Positions 6,045-10,244 of a DNA stretch of 10,244 nucleotides are shown piece after piece (the stretch's first letter is position 1; each line of letters begins with the position of its first letter). The notes under the pieces were generated by a model. That model worked only from the letters and a program-made list of their open reading frames with translations. It made no database searches and was not told where the DNA came from. The position numbers and the translations under genes were made by a program. This stretch comes from JALORV01 sp044225415. GTDB lineage: Bacteria; Pseudomonadota; Gammaproteobacteria; Burkholderiales; Burkholderiaceae_F. The stretch lies in the NCBI GenBank assembly GCA_044225415.1, contig JBGAIO010000094.1:1-10244 (forward strand), in the 5' to 3' direction.

Positions 6045-6190
6045 CGACGCAGTGACGCGGAACTCCCCCATTGACATGGCCGCGCCGGGCGACTCCCCCT
6101 CGCAAGGCCGCTGCGTCGTAACGAGTCTTCAATATCCTCCAGCCCCGTATGCGGGGAAACTCAGGCCCGGCGATCCCGGGCCTTTTCTTT
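6045..6190 (+). ncRNA. Candidate small RNA ending at an intrinsic terminator
   Basis: This is a proposal, not a recognised RNA family. The 5' end would lie near 6045-6047, just after TACAGT (6035-6040). A 10-bp stem (8 perfect pairs, then one wobble and one GC) could join 6045-6054 to 6109-6118 and enclose two ACTCCCCC copies 30 nt apart. Then come an unpaired stretch with TATCCTCC, a small CCCCG/CGGGG hairpin, and the terminator. The pyrimidine-rich CTCCCCC and TCCTCC segments could pair with Shine-Dalgarno sequences, as C-rich loops of known trans-acting sRNAs do. The -35 is poor. The alternative is a long 3' UTR of the small membrane-protein gene at 5564-5914. Confidence 0.35.
6163..6190 (+). 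terminator. Rho-independent terminator
   Basis: AGGCCCGG (6163-6170) pairs perfectly with CCGGGCCT (6176-6183) across a 5-nt loop and is followed by TTTCTTT (6184-6190). This is the only textbook intrinsic terminator in the window. It ends a plus-strand transcript that starts upstream: either a small RNA, or the 5564-5914 gene whose stop is about 250 bp away. Confidence 0.85.
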
Positions 6191-6368
6191 GCGCTGCATC
6201 CCGCATTCGTGCAGTCCAGACCCGGCTCCCTGCAGCCTGTCGCACGCGACTGGCAAGCCGCAGGGGCCGTCCCTACTGTGCGAACGTGGATGCAAACGAA
6301 CCTGCGCACGGCCCAACATCGATCTGAGGCTGCGCCGCGCTGCCAACCCCGCCCCCGATAATTCGCTC

Positions 6369-7952
6369 ATGGCTCACACCGATGAAACCGCCGCAGGCGT
6401 CACGCAGCCTCCCAAGGAGGGCCGCACGGCCGGCATGAAAGAGGCCGTGCGGACCGCCGGCCCCGACCTCGCCAGCGGGGCCGCCACCAGCTGGGCCTTC
6501 GTCCAGAACCACGTGCTGCCGCCGTTGCGACGGCTGGGCGCACGCATCGGCGACTGGCTGACGCAGGCCGGATGGGGCAAGTTCACGCTGATTGCCCTGC
6601 TGATGCTGGCGGCCGCGGGCATCATCACGAGTGTCATGTACCGCGAGGGGCCGGTCGTCGTGATCGAGCCCGACGACGCGCCGCCGCGCGTACAGGTCGA
6701 GGTCAAGGTCGGCCCCGATGGTGTGCGCATCGTGCCCCCGGGGCCGCGAGCGCCGAAGCTGCCGGTGCCGCCCGCGCTGCCGGCATCGCCGGCAGCGCCC
6801 GGAGCGCCCACTGCACCCGTGCCGCCGGATGCGAGTGCGGTCGCCCGGGCCGAGGCCGCCGCCAAGGGCAGCTCGATCAGCATCGACGAGAACGGCCTGC
6901 GCATCCACTCGGACCGCAACGGCAAGTCGGTACAGGTCATCATCGACGAGCGTGGCGTGCGCGTCGAGGACGCGGCCAAGGCGCCGCCACCCACGCCGCC
7001 GCATGACCCGGCGCCCATCATCATCGATCGCGACGGTTCGGTGGTGATCCCGCCCGACGTGGTCGGCGACCCGGAACTCATCGAGCAGGCGCTGTCCAGC
7101 GCGAAGCGCGAGATCGAGAGCATCGTGTCCGACCAGGTCAATCGCAAGGTCGCGCGGGAAGTGCGCCATCAGCGCGAGCGCGGCAGCGAGTGGGTGATGA
7201 GCTTCGTCATGTTGCTCATCCTGACCGGCGTCATCGTCAAGATCGTGCTCGGCGGGAAGAAGCGCGCCGAGCGGCGCGCGCAGGTCGCCACCGCGACGGC
7301 GGCCGAGGAAGGCCTGAAGCGTCAGCTCGTCGAGGCGCAGCTCAAGATGATGCAGGCGCAGGTTGAACCGCACTTCCTGTTCAACACGCTGGCGTCGGTC
7401 GACTACCTGATCGAGACCGATCCTTCGACCGCGTCGAAGATGCAGAAGAACCTGATCCAGTACCTGCGCGCCGCGCTGCCTCAGATGCGCGAAGGCTCGA
7501 CGACGCTCGGCAAGGAAGTGCAGCTGTGCCGGTCGTACCTGGAGATCCTGAAGTTCCGCATGGAAGACCGGATGCAGTATTCGATGGCCGTGCCGCAGGG
7601 GCTCGCGTCCGCGCAGTTTCCGCCGATGATGCTGCAGTCGCTGGTGGAGAACTCGATCAAGCATGGCCTCGAGCCCAAGCCCGAGGGCGGCAGGATCACC
7701 ATCACGGCGAACATCGTTGACGGTCGCCTGCGCGTGACGGTGGCGGACACGGGGCTGGGATTTGCCGCGGCGTCTCGCCCCGGCACGGGTGTCGGACTGG
7801 CCAACGTGCGCGAGCGGCTGTCCGCGCTCTACGGCGGCCGCGCGCGGCTGACCATCGAGGCCAATGACCCGACCGGCACGATCGTCACCATCGACGTGCC
7901 CTACACCTTCGAGGCGGATGCACCGTTTGCGCCGGCGGCACAGCCTGCCTGA
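6369..7952 (+). CDS. Sensor histidine kinase, LytS/YehU type, with periplasmic sensor region
   Basis: A 527-residue membrane kinase. Order: polar N-terminus (1-70), membrane helix (about 71-91), periplasmic region (about 92-274), second helix (about 275-295), a short charged linker, the His_kinase domain, and a HATPase domain. The predicted phospho-accepting residue is His335 in QVEPHFLFNTLASVDYLI. The N box is ENSIKHGLEPKPEGG around N428; G boxes are VADTGLGF (458-465) and GTGVGLANVRERL (472-484). The periplasmic part has a Pro/Ala-rich segment (123-153) and four short repeats of the type [VI]xIDxxG[VL]R[IV]. It should phosphorylate the LytTR regulator encoded 5 bp downstream. The ATG at 6369 is chosen because upstream in-frame sequence overlaps the terminator. 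No Shine-Dalgarno is seen; GATAAT lies 6 nt before the ATG. The signal is unknown. Confidence 0.92.
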   Translation: MAHTDETAAGVTQPPKEGRTAGMKEAVRTAGPDLASGAATSWAFVQNHVLPPLRRLGARIGDWLTQAGWGKFTLIALLMLAAAGIITSVMYREGPVVVIEPDDAPPRVQVEVKVGPDGVRIVPPGPRAPKLPVPPALPASPAAPGAPTAPVPPDASAVARAEAAAKGSSISIDENGLRIHSDRNGKSVQVIIDERGVRVEDAAKAPPPTPPHDPAPIIIDRDGSVVIPPDVVGDPELIEQALSSAKREIESIVSDQVNRKVAREVRHQRERGSEWVMSFVMLLILTGVIVKIVLGGKKRAERRAQVATATAAEEGLKRQLVEAQLKMMQAQVEPHFLFNTLASVDYLIETDPSTASKMQKNLIQYLRAALPQMREGSTTLGKEVQLCRSYLEILKFRMEDRMQYSMAVPQGLASAQFPPMMLQSLVENSIKHGLEPKPEGGRITITANIVDGRLRVTVADTGLGFAAASRPGTGVGLANVRERLSALYGGRARLTIEANDPTGTIVTIDVPYTFEADAPFAPAAQPA

Positions 7953-7957
7953 GCTGC

Positions 7958-8761
7958 ATGACCGATAATCCGCGCATGCAGACGGCCCGCGCGATCATTG
8001 CCGACGACGAACGCCTGATGCGCGAGCAGCTGCGCTCGCGCCTGGGCGAGGTGTGGCCGGAGCTTTCGATCGTCGCCGAGGCGCGCAACGGCGAAGAAGC
8101 CGTGAGCGCCGTCGCCGAGCACGCGCCCGATCTCGCGTTCCTCGACATCCGCATGCCGGGCATGACCGGCATCGAGGCGGCGCGCGCCATCGGCGCGGCC
8201 TGTCATATCGTGTTCATCACCGCCTACAACGAGTACGCGGTGGACGCCTTCGAGCAGGGCGCGGTCGACTACGTGCTGAAACCCGCCGAACGCGAGCGGC
8301 TCGAGATCACGGTGGCACGACTGAAGAAACGGCTTGGTCATCGACCGAATGACCTCGCCGAACTGCTGACGCGCATCGAAGCGAAACTGCAGGGCGAAGG
8401 CGCGGGCCCGGCCGCTGCGCCTGCGGCAGGCCCGGGTTCACTGCAGTGGATCCAGGCGAGCGTCGGCCAGCAGCTGCGTCTGATTCCGGTCGCCGACATC
8501 CTGTTCTTCACATCGGACGAGAAGTACACGCGCGTGCAGACCGAGACCTTCGAGGCGCTGATTCGCAAGCCGATCAAGGAACTCGTCGAGGAGCTCGATC
8601 CGCGCAAGTTCTGGCAGATCCACCGCTCGACGATCGTCAATGCCGATGCGATCGCTGCGGTCACGCGCGACTTCCGCGGACGTCAGCTGGTGCAGGTGAA
8701 GGGCCGCAACGACAAGCTCGAAGTCAGCCGCAACTACACGCACCTGTTCAAGCAGATGTAG
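7958..8761 (+). CDS. LytTR-family response regulator
   Basis: A 267-residue regulator (261 from the second ATG). The receiver domain (about 11-125) has the acidic pair Asp16-Asp17, the phosphorylation site Asp63 in LAFLDIRMPGMTG, Thr88 in FITAYNEYA and Lys108 in YVLKPAE. A linker rich in Gly, Ala and Pro (147-160) leads to a LytTR DNA-binding domain (about 163-265) with ILFFTSDEKYTRVQT, FWQIHRSTIVN and LEVSRNYTHLFKQM. LytTR proteins bind DNA through a mostly beta fold. It is the partner of the kinase just upstream (5-bp gap), so this is an AlgR/LytR-type two-component pair. Two ATGs compete: 7958 follows the kinase stop closely, while 7976 is preceded by GATAAT. Neither has a clear Shine-Dalgarno. 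The targets are unknown. Confidence 0.95.
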   Translation: MTDNPRMQTARAIIADDERLMREQLRSRLGEVWPELSIVAEARNGEEAVSAVAEHAPDLAFLDIRMPGMTGIEAARAIGAACHIVFITAYNEYAVDAFEQGAVDYVLKPAERERLEITVARLKKRLGHRPNDLAELLTRIEAKLQGEGAGPAAAPAAGPGSLQWIQASVGQQLRLIPVADILFFTSDEKYTRVQTETFEALIRKPIKELVEELDPRKFWQIHRSTIVNADAIAAVTRDFRGRQLVQVKGRNDKLEVSRNYTHLFKQM

Positions 8762-9388
8762 CTAGCGCGCAGCGGCGGCGCCGAGGCGGAATCCCAGGTC
8801 GATGGCCGCGACGGATTCGCGGAACGCTTCGCGCAGCAGCGATTCGGGCGTGGCGGGCGGCAGCGTCAGGTATGCGCGCGCCTCCGCCGGGTCGGGGGCG
8901 AGGTGCAGGCCGGCGCGACGCGCCAGCGACTCCAGTGCGGTGTTCTCCGGTACGTAGACCATCATCAGCAGGGGCTGGCCGCGGTTGCGCGCGTGCGCCG
9001 CAGCCCGTTGCAGCAGCACAAGGCCGACGCCCTGCCGGCGCGCGCTGCGCGCGACCGACAGGCCGAGTTCAGCCGGCCCGCCGTCGCTGGCAAAGGCCAG
9101 ATGCGCAAAGCCATGCAGTTCGCCCGCGTCGTCGAACGCACCGAAGGCCGCGTCGCGGCCGTAGCGGATCTGCCGCACGTAGCCGCGCAGCGAGTCGTCG
9201 CTGATCGCATGGGCGAAGCGCAGGTAGCGATCCTCGGTGTTCAGCGCCAGCAGGTGGTCGAGGACGCGCGGCCGATGCGCGGAACCAAGCTGGGCGATCA
9301 GCGACACCTGGCAGGGCGCGGTGCTCCGATCGGCGTGCGTCGACGGAAGTGCGGGAATACCTGATAAGGCTGATTGGTTTTGATGCAT
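8762..9388 (-). CDS. GNAT-family N-acetyltransferase
   Basis: A 208-residue protein with one GNAT domain (about 50-165). The acetyl-CoA-binding motif A is visible as AELGLSVARSARRQGVGLVL (106-125), including R-R-Q-G-V-G in the Q/R-x-x-G-x-G/A position. Before it are TEDRYLRFAHAIS (51-63), a stretch shared with GNAT domains that begin near an 'RYLRF' motif, and AAFGAFDDAGELHGFAHLAF. A helix with LQRAAAHARNRG and the segment VYVPENTALESLARRAGL complete the fold. The substrate cannot be told. The N-terminal 30 residues and C-terminal 25 look variable. It converges on the response regulator with no spacing. A good promoter sits immediately before the ATG at 9388 with no room for a ribosome binding site, so the mRNA may be leaderless. 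Confidence 0.85.
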   Translation of the reverse strand: MHQNQSALSGIPALPSTHADRSTAPCQVSLIAQLGSAHRPRVLDHLLALNTEDRYLRFAHAISDDSLRGYVRQIRYGRDAAFGAFDDAGELHGFAHLAFASDGGPAELGLSVARSARRQGVGLVLLQRAAAHARNRGQPLLMMVYVPENTALESLARRAGLHLAPDPAEARAYLTLPPATPESLLREAFRESVAAIDLGFRLGAAAAR

Positions 9389-9394
9389 CGCACA

Positions 9395-9422
9395 AGTATC
9401 GGCGCTGACGTGGCGATGTCAA
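9395..9422 (-). promoter_or_regulatory. Sigma-70-type promoter of the GNAT gene
   Basis: On the minus strand, TTGACA (plus 9417-9422) is followed after 16 bp by GATACT (plus 9395-9400). Six nucleotides further is the ATG of the GNAT gene (9388-9386), so the predicted transcription start falls on or next to the A of the start codon. The -35 is a perfect match and the -10 matches four of six positions. Confidence 0.65.
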
Positions 9423-9672
9423 CCACGCGGGTAGGGCGGTTTATGTAACGGAAAGATGAAAGTATGTACTGACTGTTCTATTTGCTGCGATGAAGCAAGG
9501 CGCAGGCCTGCCGCGGGGATCGCGCGGACCTGGTGTGGAACGTTGCTTCAAGGCCGACACGGTTTGCCGGCGTCAGTAGGGGCTGGCGGCGATGCGCGTC
9601 GGGTCGGTGGAACGAACCGTGTCGACACCGCGTCGAATCAGCGGCTTCCGCGCGAAGCACCGCCCTCTCGGT
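9423..9672. other. Spacer between the GNAT promoter and the tRNA-tuf promoter
   Basis: About 250 bp without a supported gene. The first part (about 9430-9490) is more AT-rich than its surroundings. The main feature is a long inverted repeat, CGACACGGTTTG (9555-9566) against CGAACCGTGTCG (9613-9624): 12 pairs with one wobble, about 46 nt apart. Its right arm overlaps the perfect palindrome GTGTCGACAC (9619-9628). This could be an operator or a 3'-end structure; nothing decides. Confidence 0.5.
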
Positions 9673-9701
9673 TTGACAAGCCTCTGATGTCAAACCATAA
9701 T
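9673..9701 (+). promoter_or_regulatory. Strong sigma-70 promoter of the tRNA-tuf operon
   Basis: A perfect -35 TTGACA (9673-9678), 17-bp spacer and -10 CATAAT (9696-9701) lie 14 bp before tRNA-Tyr. Transcription should start near 9708 and give a leader of only a few nucleotides before the tRNA. The sequence after the -10 becomes GC-rich, as in the discriminators of stringently controlled stable-RNA promoters; that control is inference. Confidence 0.85.
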
Positions 9702-9715
9702 TTGCGGTTCGCCGC

Positions 9716-9801
9716 GGAGGGGTGCCCGAGTGGCTAAAGGGGGCAGACTGTAAATCTGCTGGCTTACGCCTACGTTGGTTCGAATCCAACCTCCTCCACC
9801 A
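9716..9801 (+). tRNA. tRNA-Tyr (anticodon GTA)
   Basis: An 86-nt class II tRNA with encoded CCA. The 7-bp acceptor stem joins 9716-9722 to 9791-9797 with one G-T wobble, the discriminator is A9798, and CCA is 9799-9801. The anticodon stem GCAGA/TCTGC encloses the loop with GTA at 9750-9752, which reads tyrosine codons. A long variable arm (around GGCTTACGCC) fits tRNA-Tyr, and the T-arm is GTTGG-TTCGAAT-CCAAC. It is the first product of the operon. Confidence 0.97.
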
Positions 9802-9881
9802 GTCGCCCGCGATGCAACACCGCGAGCGGCAGAGCGAGAGCGGTAAAGAGAAGGTCAGGAAGGGAAGAGGAACGGGCGGCT
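9802..9881 (+). other. Purine-rich spacer between tRNA-Tyr and tRNA-Gly
   Basis: An 80-nt spacer with a long purine-rich run (about 9843-9872). Its ends are complementary, CGCCCG (9804-9809) and CGGGCG (9873-9878), so in the precursor they could pair and bring the two tRNAs together. It is probably removed by RNase processing. Confidence 0.5.
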
Positions 9882-9955
9882 GCGGGTGTAGCTCAATGGT
9901 AGAGCAGAAGCCTTCCAAGCTTATGACGAGGGTTCGATTCCCTTCACCCGCTCCA
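9882..9955 (+). tRNA. tRNA-Gly (anticodon TCC)
   Basis: A 74-nt tRNA with encoded CCA. The acceptor stem GCGGGTG (9882-9888) pairs perfectly with CACCCGC (9945-9951), the discriminator is T9952 and CCA is 9953-9955. The loop CTTCCAA carries TCC at 9914-9916, which reads GGA and GGG. The outermost anticodon-stem pair is a G-A mismatch (9907 with 9923); the four inner pairs are normal. The T-loop is TTCGATT. Confidence 0.97.
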
Positions 9956-9976
9956 GCGCAGCACCGTTGATGGTCA

Positions 9977-10010
9977 GATGTTTGTGATCTTTGCGAAGAC
10001 CCCAAACATC
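9977..10010 (+). other. Stem-loop in the tRNA-Gly/tRNA-Thr spacer
   Basis: GATGTTTG (9977-9984) pairs perfectly with CAAACATC (10003-10010) around an 18-nt loop, ending one base before tRNA-Thr starts. Placed there, it could guide endonuclease cleavage of the precursor before RNase P acts. There is no T-run, so it should not terminate transcription into tuf. Confidence 0.5.
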
Positions 10011-10011
10011 C

Positions 10012-10086
<75 letters not shown>

Positions 10087-10120
10087 GTTCTTTGAAAAAC
10101 ACCTCACGAGGGTAGCGATC

Positions 10121-10244
10121 ATGGCAAAAGGCAAGTTTGAGCGTACGAAGCCGCACGTGAACGTAGGCACGATTGGGCACGTGGATCACGGCAAGACGAC
10201 GTTGACGGCAGCGATCACCACGGTGTTGTCGCGCAAGTTTGGCG
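10121..10244 (+). CDS. tuf: Elongation factor Tu, partial (N-terminal 41 residues)
   Basis: The start of EF-Tu, the GTPase that carries aminoacyl-tRNA to the ribosome. The sequence begins MAKGKFERTKPHVNVGTIGH and continues with the GTP-binding P-loop GHVDHGKT (19-26), then TTLTAAITTVLSRKFG up to the window edge. The N-terminus is of the betaproteobacterial type. A ribosome binding site GAGGG (10108-10112) is 8 nt before the ATG. It is placed behind the three tRNA genes with 34 bp between, so all probably share the promoter at 9673-9701. In this lineage tRNA-Trp, secE and nusG usually follow, which is outside the window. Confidence 0.98.
   Translation, partial: MAKGKFERTKPHVNVGTIGHVDHGKTTLTAAITTVLSRKFG

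Larger units (their letters stand above)
5915..6368. other. 454-bp gene-free stretch rich in inverted repeats
   Basis: No convincing protein is encoded on either strand; the open frames lack family features and look like GC-driven shadows. It holds, in order: an 8-bp inverted repeat (6002-6009 with 6023-6030), a TACAGT -10-like hexamer (6035-6040), a possible long stem (6045-6054 with 6109-6118), two copies of ACTCCCCC (6062-6069 and 6092-6099), a CCCCG-TATG-CGGGG hairpin (6143-6156), and an intrinsic terminator (6163-6190). After that comes a possible kinase leader with GGGCCGT (6264-6270) paired to ACGGCCC (6308-6314). Confidence 0.7.

Noticed and set aside
6071..6076. A perfect TTGACA that could be a -35 box
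   Set aside because: The -10 position 16-18 bp downstream reads C-rich sequence with no resemblance to TATAAT.
5836..6327. A 163-codon plus-strand frame across the gene-free stretch
   Set aside because: It overlaps the end of the small membrane-protein gene and runs through the intrinsic terminator; its composition is Arg/Ala/Pro shadow-like.
6273..7664. A 463-codon minus-strand open frame opposite the kinase gene
   Set aside because: Low-complexity Arg/His/Asp/Leu-rich translation without motifs; the kinase on the other strand has all expected boxes.
9456..9737. A 93-codon plus-strand frame starting with a Cys-rich stretch (CTDCSICC)
   Set aside because: It runs through the tRNA promoter and ends inside tRNA-Tyr; after the first dozen residues it has no protein-like features.

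Overview
The window looks like chromosomal DNA from a high-GC betaproteobacterium, probably Burkholderiales or Rhodocyclales. Evidence: the tRNA-Tyr/Gly/Thr-tuf order, an EF-Tu N-terminus of the betaproteobacterial type, and a type II secretion (T2SS) cluster whose gspC points away from gspG, as reported for Burkholderia gsp clusters. No species can be named from the sequence alone. I see no insertion sequence, phage gene or CRISPR array; most of the window is ordinary core-type gene content.

Layout. (1) 1-1683, minus strand: T2SS pseudopilin genes gspG-gspH-gspI-gspJ. gspJ is cut by the window edge, and H/I and I/J overlap by ATGA. (2) 2018-2638, plus: a short gspC without a PDZ domain, separated from gspG by a 334-bp divergent spacer. 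(3) 2767-3234, plus: an exported four-EF-hand protein. (4) 3266-5259, minus: hppD followed by phhA, a two-gene tyrosine/phenylalanine catabolic unit. A 14-bp hairpin lies where it converges with the EF-hand gene. (5) About 5564-5914, plus: a small membrane protein of unknown function. (6) 5915-6368: a 454-bp gene-free stretch holding several inverted repeats and a clear rho-independent terminator. It may encode a small RNA. (7) 6369-8761, plus: a LytS-type sensor histidine kinase and a LytTR response regulator. (8) 8762-9388, minus: a GNAT acetyltransferase whose stop codon abuts the regulator's stop. (9) 9673-10244, plus: a strong promoter, then tRNA-Tyr(GTA), tRNA-Gly(TCC), tRNA-Thr(GGT) and the start of tuf.

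How the parts work together. The pseudopilins form the T2SS periplasmic pseudopilus, and GspC links the inner-membrane platform to the outer-membrane secretin. PhhA makes tyrosine from phenylalanine; after transamination HPPD turns 4-hydroxyphenylpyruvate into homogentisate. The kinase/regulator pair is a self-contained two-component system with an unusual periplasmic sensor made of repeats. The tRNAs and tuf form a translation operon.

The parts most worth a second look are the terminator-ended gene-free stretch before the kinase, the four repeats in the kinase sensor region, and a -10-like hexamer exactly 6 nt before the start codons of the kinase, regulator and acetyltransferase genes, which would fit leaderless transcripts.
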